Shown here: positions 56,356-64,000 of the stretch, piece after piece | How the letters are laid out: each line of letters opens with the position of its first letter | Numbering within the stretch: position 1 is the stretch's first letter | Source: Euborellia annulipes | Taxonomy: Eukaryota; Arthropoda; Insecta; Dermaptera; Anisolabididae | DNA length: 64,000 bases | Reading direction: 5' to 3' | Assembly: GCA_023213315.1 (NCBI GenBank) | Contig: JAKCPI010000810.1 | Coordinates: 28,205 to 92,204 of the forward strand | Made by a program: the position numbers and the translations under genes | The notes under the pieces: model-generated | What the model was told of the DNA's origin: nothing | The model's input: only the letters and a program-made list of their open reading frames with translations | The model's database searches: none

Positions 56356-57750
56356 ATGTCACATTGTGAAGAAGAGCCAAAAGAAAAGGGAAAATATGCC
56401 ATATTTTCACCTGAAAGCATCCAAACTATAGGAGAAATGGCCGGTTTTGAAAACCTCCCTCAAGATATCATTTTATCCCTTTCAGGGAATGCGACATATC
56501 GACTTCAAGAAATTATTGAAGAATGTTCTTTATATTTACGCAATAGCAAAACGTCATATTTAACAACAAATATTATTAATGAGATATTTGTAGAGAAAAA
56601 AATCCCAAAAGTTTACGGCTACGACGAATATTTAGATGATATTCCAATGCAATTGATACCATCAGGAGAAATCTATTCAGAAAGGGATAAGATATTAAAT
56701 ATTAATTCCCTTTTAGGATGTTATGATGAGAAATTTGACGAAGAAATGGTCACACAGCCTCCTGAGGATTCGAATTTATTTCATCCTGATTTGCAATGTT
56801 ATAAATTTGAAGATGATGATGATTCTGATGATTACGAAACAGGATTACACTCTAATTATATTTTTCCTCAAAATGAATTATCAGACATTCAAGAAGTTAA
56901 TAAAGAATTTTTTGAGATCATCACAAGAATAGTTTATGAAGCATCTGAAGAAGTACTTTTAGATATTTTAAATAATTTCGTTAAACATCGTGAATTTGGA
57001 ATTTTAGGAAGTCAATTTTTAAATTTCATTATCGAAGGCTTAGTGAAATATCCCTACTCAAAAGAAATTACGCCACGTCTCCTAATCTTTTTGGAATGTA
57101 TTTTAATGAATAAATCATTTCAAATGCACGAAATACTAATTTTACACTTAATAAAACGAATATCAGAAAATTTATTATCAGATGAGGATAACAAAATTGA
57201 TGATGAAGAAATTAGAGATCGTTATGTAGAAATTTTACATTTTATCATCCCACGTGTTGATCAACGTCTGGAAACACAGGCGTTAATTACTAAAGAAATA
57301 AGTGAAATTTTTCCAAAAAGTGAACAATTTTCTAGAAAAATATTCTACGGAGCTTTAAGTTTTTTAACTTATTTACCACCTGAACAGATTCATAAAACTA
57401 TAGAGCCTTATTTTACAACAATATTTAAAAAAATTAAAGAAAATGATTTAAAAATGCGAGAAGTTTGTTTTAAATTATTTCAAAAAATTTCGCCACAAAT
57501 AAATACAAATTTATTTTATTATGAATTCGGCGATTCTTTACTTCCTTGGGATATGTCGTTGAAAACAAGTTATGATATTATGTTAATTGTACGTAAATTA
57601 AAACCTTATCTAAATAATGAAAATAGTAAATTGAAAATTAAACATTTACATAAAGGTAAGAATAAACAATTTTCTTGTATTGTTAAAAATTTTAAAATAT
57701 CTAGAGATAAAAAAAATATTGCAAACTATTCACTTAATTTCTTTTTATAA
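56356..57750 (+). CDS. TAF6L: TAF6-like protein (TAF6L/SAF6 type), 464 aa, single coding exon
   Basis: The N-terminus (residues about 15-80) is a TAF6-type histone fold: FSPESIQTIGEMAG, then YRLQEIIEEC and LTTNIINEIF, followed by a VYGYDEY block as in TAF6 proteins. An acidic stretch (DDDDSDDYE, near residue 155) leads to a C-terminal helical region (about 180-400) consistent with the TAF6 HEAT repeats, and a YYEFGDSLLPWD motif near 400. Divergence from canonical TAF6 and the length favour the TAF6-like paralog that partners TAF9 in SAGA rather than TFIID; this choice is inference. TTTCTAG ends at 56351 just before the ATG, so an upstream noncoding exon is likely. AATAAA at 57769-57774 is a good poly(A) signal. 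The gene is divergent from the zinc-finger gene. Confidence 0.85.
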   Translation: MSHCEEEPKEKGKYAIFSPESIQTIGEMAGFENLPQDIILSLSGNATYRLQEIIEECSLYLRNSKTSYLTTNIINEIFVEKKIPKVYGYDEYLDDIPMQLIPSGEIYSERDKILNINSLLGCYDEKFDEEMVTQPPEDSNLFHPDLQCYKFEDDDDSDDYETGLHSNYIFPQNELSDIQEVNKEFFEIITRIVYEASEEVLLDILNNFVKHREFGILGSQFLNFIIEGLVKYPYSKEITPRLLIFLECILMNKSFQMHEILILHLIKRISENLLSDEDNKIDDEEIRDRYVEILHFIIPRVDQRLETQALITKEISEIFPKSEQFSRKIFYGALSFLTYLPPEQIHKTIEPYFTTIFKKIKENDLKMREVCFKLFQKISPQINTNLFYYEFGDSLLPWDMSLKTSYDIMLIVRKLKPYLNNENSKLKIKHLHKGKNKQFSCIVKNFKISRDKKNIANYSLNFFL

Positions 57751-57996
57751 ATCTTTATTTATTTAATCAATAAATTTTTGCGTTTTTTGTTAATTATTTT
57801 TATTTCTTAAACACCCCACACCTTAATTAGCTGGAATCTTTCAAATGAGGATGGAATAAAACGCTTGTTTCCCTCTGGGCAGAACTAACGCCATCTCTTG
57901 CCGTCTAGAGTAACCAGCTTCTGAATCGGCTAATAACGGTTTCTCGAGACGCCCGCGCACCTTGAAGCTAAATTTATTACAAATTGCTTTTTCTGA

Positions 57997-58270
57997 TTAA
58001 TCAAATGTGAAGCATATCTTTTCTATAAGTTCTTGCGGTTGACGCCCACTAGTATTTGATGTAGATGAAACGCCTAATTGTTCCGGATTAGTATTGGATG
58101 TGCTTAAACTTTGCATTTGTGATATTAATGCATGTAAATCTAGAATTTCGTGACGGATGAATAAATTGATTATGATTTGATGCATTTGCCGTTTGGGTGA
58201 CGTTGTTAGAACTTGTGTTTGTGACCAAAGGTGTTCGTGGTTTATTCGTTGTGGCTGAAGTCGAATTGGC
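57997..58270 (-). pseudogene. Frameshifted Ser/Thr/Asn/Gln-rich coding remnant
   Basis: On the minus strand one frame reads NSTSATTNKPRTPLVTNTSS, and about 130 bases later a second frame continues with ISQMQSLSTSNTNPEQLG and ends IEKICFTFD-stop. The composition fits one low-complexity protein broken by a frameshift near 58145. No splice acceptor is present before the poly-T/A run at 58282-58295. I do not recognise the parent gene. It could be a decayed exon or a retrocopy fragment lying in convergent orientation just past the TAF6-like gene. Confidence 0.35.
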
Positions 58271-58494
58271 CGTTGTGGTAATAAAAAAAAAAAAAATAAT
58301 AATAAATTAACGCTTTTTCGAGACACGCACCTTAATGTATATTTCTACATTACACAATCAAAATGAATAATGCCATTAAGTAGGAAGAAAAATGTATACA
58401 TTAAAAAAAAATCGATTTTCTCTTTTTGCTTTGTTGATAACTTCGTTAAGATCCAGTAATAAATAAATCTTCTTTTATTGAATAAATTCTTTAA

Positions 58495-58556
58495 TTGCCG
58501 CCCGGGGCACATGCCCCCACTGCCCCCCCCCCCCCCCCCAGATCCGGCCCTGCTCC
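58495..58556 (-). mobile_element. Truncated hAT-type MITE end
   Basis: GGGCACATGCCCCCACTGCC and GATCCGGCCCTG match one end of 59509-59693 in reverse. Confidence 0.6.
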
Positions 58557-58999
58557 AAGCAAAAACTGAAATGACGTCACGGTTTTTAAGCCATCATTTC
58601 TAATGCAAGAATATCTTACTAATCTTTTTTAAAATTGATAGATGCTAAAGAAATTTTTTTTTGTTTGTAAGAGATGGCCCCTTTTTTAAAATGAACGAGG
58701 CCTTAGATAAACCAAGTGCAATTTAAAAAAAAACTTTATTTTGACAAATTTAATTAGTAAAAAATTTCTGGTGATTTTTCCTGTTGACGACTTCATTCAT
58801 TGGTTTCCATCCCCAAAACTTCTTTTGATGTTTTCTATTTATTTTATATTTTCCTTGGGTTGTTTTCATGAGATGGTATCTATGTGAGATCCCGGACGGA
58901 CTATCTCTTCGGTTCTTCCAAATAACTTCAAAAGCCTGTCCTTCTTGTCTTGAGCTGCTCTAGCTGGCGAGAAATGACCAATTACATATAGAATACATG

Positions 59000-59258
59000 C
59001 AGCGGCGTAACTAGACTTTGAGGGCGGAGGGGGCGAAGCTCAACTAAGGCGCCGTTTTTTAAGTTGTAATATAATTTTAAAGAAATCTATCAATTTTTTG
59101 GACAATCTATCGAAAGAATATGATAAAATCACCGTCCCTGGGCTATATTTTAGATCCCCTAGGGCGCCTATGTCGGTATCGAGGGGCGCCAAAGGCTTGA
59201 AGCGCCTGGGGCGGAGGGGGCAAGCGCCCCCCTTCGCCCCCACCTAGTTACGCTACTG
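59000..59258. mobile_element. hAT-type MITE with 8-bp target duplication
   Basis: CAGCGGCGTAACTAG / CTAGTTACGCTACTG; exact AATACATG at 58992-58999 and 59259-59266. Ends match the composite at 14301-16489. Confidence 0.92.
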
Positions 59259-59508
59259 AATACATGAGATATAAAGCCATGGAATCTAATAAAATGTGGA
59301 GATTTAATTATACTAGGGAATGGAGGTGGAATTATTTGAATTTGGTCATCGGTAGAAGGTGGAATAAGACCAAAATTCTTTTACACTATAAATATTTGAA
59401 TAAGGATTATTTTAGTATACTTAGGGCCGATTGCATCAGTTCGAGTCAGGTAACCTCTCACTAAATGGCTTATTTTTGTAATGCAGAAACCCTCTTCAGT
59501 CTTAATCT

Positions 59509-59693
59509 CAGGGCCGGATTTAGAGGGGGGCAGTGGGGGCATGTGCCCCGGAGGGCAGATATCAGGGGGCTGAAATTAAAGGAAGATTTACTAAAAAAAG
59601 GTAAAATGATATGAATTTTGTATAGAAAATTTTAAGAAGGGGGCCGGCAAATTAGATTTTGCCCCTCCTAAAAATCTCCTAGTTCCGGCCCTG
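59509..59693. mobile_element. hAT-type MITE with 8-bp target duplication
   Basis: CAGGGCCGGATTTAG / CTAGTTCCGGCCCTG; exact CTTAATCT at 59501-59508 and 59694-59701. Confidence 0.92.
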
Positions 59694-59719
59694 CTTAATC
59701 TTATAGTAAAAAAAAAATA

Positions 59720-59815
59720 TACGACATCTCATCATTTTATTGTTGAAAGAAGTAGATATTTTTATTTTGATTCAACTTCTTTTAACAATAAAATGATGAG
59801 ATGTGATATAATTTA
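59720..59815. repeat. Small foldback
   Basis: ACATCTCATCATTTTATTGT and its complement, with GAAAGAAGT/ACTTCTTTT inside. Confidence 0.75.
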
Positions 59816-60044
59816 CAATATGTTAAAGTTTAGGGCCGCTTGCATAAGATCTCGTTGCCATTTTGCTAACAATCAGATAACTTTCGAGTAATTTCAGCTT
59901 AGTTAGATCAAGGTTGGCCAGAAACTAGTAAACAATTTTCAGGTCACAGTTTTTGATTGGTCCACGTCATGAAGCTCCTCCTTGCTTATATTTTTCTATT
60001 TGGCAGCGTTGTTGCCTGCTTATAACCTAGTTCGCATTCATTTT

Positions 60045-60287
60045 TTTTTTTTTTTAAACATTCACACTTTTTTCTCATTCACACTCACACTCACACACAT
60101 TCACACAGTCTTTTCGGCAACTTAGGCCATTTAAGACTTTAGACGATAACCGTTGTGAATAAATATATATCTATTTGGGGTTCAGGCATTTCTATTTAAG
60201 CCATCTGGTATCCAAATGGCTTAAATAAAATCATCGGACTGCCTGGGTCCGAACCCGCGACTTTTGGTATAGGAGGTAGGCACGCTA
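60045..60287 (-). mobile_element. tRNA-derived SINE, family 1, with 12-bp target duplication
   Basis: Minus-strand copy; exact CGCATTCATTTT at 60033-60044 and 60288-60299. Confidence 0.93.
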
Positions 60288-60299
60288 CGCATTCATTTT

Positions 60300-61578
60300 G
60301 TTGAGTTAGATCGATATATGGTGAAATTAGTCAAGGTGTCTGTTAAATCAGCCCGAGCCAAAAGTTCAGGTTATGATTTACGAAAGGGGTGATTTTAGAA
60401 ACACAAGACTGGCATTCGAGGAATGGCAATTTCCTCTGGCGAGTCGAATATTCTCCCAACTTCAGTTTTTGCATTGCAATTTTTAAATTTTGGTAAAAAA
60501 ATTAATTTTTTTTATAATTAATTATTCTAATTTATAATATTTATTTAAATTAATTTCAATTTTCATTTGTAATAATTTTTATAAGTTATGTGTCTTTATT
60601 AAATAGCTAGTTTCACAAAACCGCGAGCACAAAGAGGGTTTCTGCAATTCAAACTAACTCTAGGTCAACTAACTGAAGCAACCGGCCCTTAGATACAATA
60701 TAAAATTTTTGGAATATTTTGTTATATTTATTTATTTATATATACACAAACATATTTATAATAATGAAAATCCAAAATGCCCTGAAAATAAATTTCTATT
60801 ATAAAAAAAAAAGTTATACGAAAATACTTATAAAATTATATATAACTCAAAAAATATTTTAAGTAAAAGTTTGGAATGTGTTAATACTTAAGATAAAATA
60901 TATATATATATCATATTTTACAAAATATAATTACCAGCATTGGTAAATAAATATAAAGTTGAATATTCCCGACCTTCTCGCTACCAATTATTTTTAAATG
61001 GACTGAATTTTAAATTTTTGTATTAATATATTATTATTAATTAATGTTTTTTTCTAACATTAACATAAATTTTTTAAATTTTAACACTATGTTTTTTTTT
61101 TTAAACAAATATTAATATATTTAACAGACCATTTTAATATACTGATTGTTTATCTTATTGGAATTTTTAAGAAAAATTTTCAAGTTCAAAAATTATAAAA
61201 AATAAGGTTTCATAATAATTGGAATTCTTTGGAATGTAATAAGATGAAAATAAGAATTTAATTATTTATTTTTTTACTATCTACTAGTATTTCTTTATTG
61301 ATTAAGAAAATAAAAATTAAGTATTTCGAATGTGCGATTTTTTTTTTATAAGTAATTAGTTTTATAAATAAATCCGAGTCAATTTTAAAATGGAAATCAA
61401 AAATATTGACTAGACTCATGAATATAATGTTATATTATTATCAAATTGCGCTTGGATATTATTAAATAAATATATTAAAAGTGAGCGAGTCTTAATAAGA
61501 ATTTTTTTAAAGATTCAGAAATCTTATTTTATGTAATATGATTCTTATTTAAATTTAATTTATAAATAAGAAATTATA
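60300..61578. other. AT-rich intergenic sequence
   Basis: No exon or bounded repeat recognised. Confidence 0.5.
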
Positions 61579-61590
61579 TATAATATTTAA

Positions 61591-62046
61591 TTGATTGGAG
61601 AAAGGGCAGGTTCAGCCAAATAAAAAGCCTTTATATGCTTCTCGACTCCGGAGACGTTTCGAGACAAATTTAATATCTCATCATCAGTCCGAATCGAAAT
61701 GTTGCATAAAGGTGGTCATTAATTATACAGTACATGTACATGTGAATTTATTATAATGAAAACGTCTCGAAGTGCACATGACATAAATTCTCATAAATAT
61801 TGAGAATTTTTTATGTCATGTGCACTTCGAGACGACATAAATTCTCATAAATATTGGTTGAGAAATTCGTCATGTACATGTACTGTATAATTAATGACCA
61901 CCTTTATGAACATTTCGATTCGGACGATGATGAGATATTAAATTTGTCTCGAAACGTCTCCGGAGTCGAGAGCATATAAAGGCTTTTTATTTCCTGAACC
62001 TGCCCTTTCTCCAATCAACTTTATTCACAGCCACCATACTTCTATT
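61591..62046. mobile_element. Foldback with hammerhead-like cores and 12-bp target duplication
   Basis: TATAATATTTAA at 61579-61590 and 62047-62058. Long arms (GATTGGAGAAAGGGCAGG...). The left arm on the minus strand reads CTGATGATGAGA...TCTCGAAACGTCTCC; the right arm is the same with CTGA lost to CGGA. Confidence 0.82.
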
Positions 62047-62098
62047 TATAATATTTAAGATATTATATATATATCGCGTAGATAAGCCGCGAAACGGA

Positions 62099-62312
62099 AA
62101 TTTATATAATTAGATATTACTTCATGTACCCGAAAAAAGATGTAAGGGGTGCCGCCGGGAGTCGAACCACGGATCCACCGATTTGCGCTCAGTGTGTCCT
62201 TACCGCAAGGGCACACTGAGCGCAAATCGGTGGATCCGTGGTTCGACCCCGCCGGCACCCCCTTACATCTTTTTTCGGGTACATGAAGTAATATCTAATT
62301 ATTTAAATTTAA
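62099..62312. repeat. Palindrome of a tRNA-like sequence
   Basis: Arms of ~100 bp with a short centre TTACCGCAA. Each arm holds GTGGTTCGACCCC-type B-box sequence and GGTGCCGCCGGG/CCGGCACCCC; it looks like two head-to-head tRNA-derived units. Confidence 0.7.
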
Positions 62313-62618
62313 TTATGGATCTCAACAGGGAAGGTTATGTACTTCAAATATATTTCGAATAGATTAGTAAAGTTAACTTGAGAGCTTATTTATAGTTTAT
62401 TCAAATTTAAAATAAGACAGATATTTAAGGCTATTTTTTTAGAAAACAAATATTTTTTTAAAATTGGCTTTCTAAAAAATTAGATTTAAATATCTTTTTT
62501 TTCGAAATTTAATAATTTTGTTTAAAAATGGGGGGCATTTAAAATTAAAATTAAGAGTATTATGGTGTATTTAGTGAAAATATTTTATTTGAATTCTTTG
62601 GATTTTAGACTTTTCAGG

Positions 62619-62885
62619 CAGTGGCGTCATTTGGAGGGGGGGGGGGGGCATTTGCCCCCCAAGGGCTCTGATTTTTATAAAATTTTATATTATTCTAAAT
62701 AAAATACTCCAAAATACATCTACGAAAATACAAACTGTACAAAATTAAACAATTAATTAAATTAAATATGTTTTGGCCAAATTTGAGTACCCATTTGTAA
62801 GTAAATTTTAAGAAAAAAATATTTGCCCCCTCCAAGAAAAAATTTGCCCCCCCCCCCCAAAGAAAAAGTTGAAATGACGCCACTG
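62619..62885. mobile_element. hAT-type MITE with 8-bp target duplication
   Basis: CAGTGGCGTCATTT / AAATGACGCCACTG; exact TTTTCAGG at 62611-62618 and 62886-62893. Same family as 8812-9037, opposite internal orientation. Confidence 0.94.
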
Positions 62886-62893
62886 TTTTCAGG

Positions 62894-63695
62894 GATTAAA
62901 TCAAAAATTAATTTTGGGTTTTTTTAAAGTAGTTAAATTTTGCGTTTTTGAATCTTAAAAAAAATCCTGATTGAAACTCGTCTCTTTTTAATATTATATA
63001 TATAATAATTTTTCATGATATCTAGTAGCAGTTATAAAAAGATTTATTTATTATTATATGAATATTTGTTTTAATAATCATAAAAATAAATAAGAAGAAA
63101 AAAATCTTAAAATAAAGTTTTGACTTTAATGGCTTGAAAATTTGAATTTATTTTAAAAAAATTCATAAAAGCCTTTTTTTTTAATCTTATAGGCTAAATA
63201 TCTAAGCAATTTTAACACTGAATAAATAATAAACTTAAGTAGAAAAAAAATAAAATAAAAAGTTGTTAGTTTCTCTTACTTAATAAGTAATATCTAAAGA
63301 ATTGAAATAAAAATTCAATTTCAATAATTTTATTTTTGATTGAAAAATTTAATATTATATGAATATAATATTAAAAAAAAAATTCTTAAAACTAAGATTA
63401 AAAAAATAATGATTTAAACATATTCTTGCTTTCTTTCTAGGAATTATTTTTGTGGAAGGAATTGACATATATCTATACATATAAAGAACTCTCTATTTTT
63501 GTATAATAAATATATAAAGATGACTTATTTTGGCACTTTTTATAGAATTAGAATTTTAAAAATAATGGAAGATTTTTTTTTTATTAATCATTTTAAAATT
63601 GACTCGTATTTTTGATTCGAGAGAAAAATTGAAATATAAATTAAATTTTTTGAGCTTATTTTCTCTTTTTTATAAATTTAATACGAATATGAATG
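62894..63695. other. AT-rich sequence, likely 3' UTR/intergenic of the coiled-coil gene
   Basis: No repeat or exon recognised. Multiple AATAAA-type motifs on both strands. Confidence 0.4.
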
Positions 63696-63848
63696 CTAAA
63701 CCTGCGTAACAAGTTTCGAAAGCTTATCAACTTCTCGTTGTAATGCGACACGATGTTCCACTTCCTCTTGTAATCTTGTAGATAATTCCGCTATTGCTTT
63801 TTGGAATGTTTCACGTTGAATATCTATTAGCTGCTCTAAACTCTTCAC
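63696..63848 (-). CDS. Last coding exon of a coiled-coil protein, CIN85/CD2AP/Cindr-like (partial)
   Basis: On the minus strand, TTTTTAG precedes a 50-codon open frame that ends VTQV-stop. It reads as one long amphipathic helix with heptad spacing (LEQLIDIQRETFQKAI, then LQREVDKLSKLV). The pattern 'LS..L.EE...R.ALQ.EVDKL.KLV' resembles the C-terminal coiled coil of the SH3KBP1/CD2AP/Cindr adaptor family, which trimerises these endocytic and cytoskeletal adaptors. That assignment rests on a short coiled coil recalled from memory and is tentative; another coiled-coil protein is possible. The remaining exons lie beyond the right edge. The final VTQV could act as a PDZ-binding tail. Confidence 0.5.
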   Translation of the reverse strand: MKSLEQLIDIQRETFQKAIAELSTRLQEEVEHRVALQREVDKLSKLVTQV

Positions 63849-64000
63849 CTAAAAATTTTTAAGAAATTATTAGTGGACTGACAATTATATTAAATAACAT
63901 TAACAATGACAATTATATATATATTGATTTGCTTAATTTTTGCTTTTTTTCTATTTATTTAAAAAACAACGGTCAAATAGTTCAGCACTCTTACAAAAGA

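Noticed and set aside
1..64000. CRISPR arrays, rRNA, phage or bacterial operons
   Set aside because: Repeats are interspersed with target duplications, genes have spliceosomal introns, and no array with regular spacers is present.

Overview
This is an AT-rich animal genomic window, most likely from an arthropod and probably an insect. It has spliced genes with small coding exons and GT-AG introns, tRNA-derived SINEs, hAT and Tc1/mariner-type DNA elements, and many hairpin or foldback repeats. There is no bacterial operon structure, CRISPR array, rRNA or integrated virus that I can recognise. No full transposase or reverse transcriptase frame survives; every mobile element seen is non-autonomous or decayed.

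Five genes can be modelled from start to stop, and two more fragments are proposed. (1) A STEEP1 (CXorf56-like) gene on the + strand, 20537-22216, 4 exons, 229 aa. (2) A BTBD8-like BTB-domain gene on the - strand, 40021-25953, 9 coding exons, about 1746 aa. All splice phases agree, but one base is missing from an A7 run at 32984-32990. (3) A dihydrofolate reductase gene on the - strand, 45416-42931, 5 exons, 182 aa. (4) A seven-finger C2H2 zinc-finger gene on the - strand, 55291-48196, 2 coding exons, 205 aa, with a 6.5-kb intron full of repeats. (5) A TAF6-like (SAGA-type TAF6L/SAF6) gene on the + strand, 56356-57750, 464 aa in one coding exon. At the right edge, the last coding exon of a coiled-coil protein (63848-63696, - strand) looks like a CIN85/CD2AP/Cindr C-terminus. 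A candidate 5' exon of an unknown gene (possibly paxillin-like) lies near 11.0 kb.

Layout: 0.8-20.1 kb is a dense nest of repeats; 20.5-22.2 kb is STEEP1; 22.2-25.9 kb is AT-rich sequence with a mariner MITE; 25.9-40.0 kb is the BTBD8-like gene; 40-42.9 kb is repeats; 42.9-45.4 kb is DHFR; 45.7-48.1 kb is SINE and foldbacks; 48.2-55.3 kb is the zinc-finger gene; 56.4-57.75 kb is the TAF6-like gene, divergent from the zinc-finger gene across about 1 kb; 57.9-63.7 kb is repeats; the last 0.3 kb is the coiled-coil exon. The genes are housekeeping or regulatory and unrelated in pathway; nothing suggests co-regulation beyond the divergent pair.

The most interesting non-genic content is a set of interspersed foldback elements. 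Several carry a hammerhead-ribozyme-like core (CTGANGA, one extra A/T, a short stem, then GAAA), and several are bounded by exact 9-13 bp target-site duplications of retroposon type. One is a severely 5'-truncated 38-bp copy with a 13-bp duplication. Their likely affiliation is the terminal repeats of Penelope-like elements or retrozymes, but this is inference. A second abundant family, with about 12 copies, has a conserved ~90-nt hairpin at one end, an ACTTTCTC hairpin at the other and a GT/CT microsatellite inside; it resembles Helentron-associated elements.
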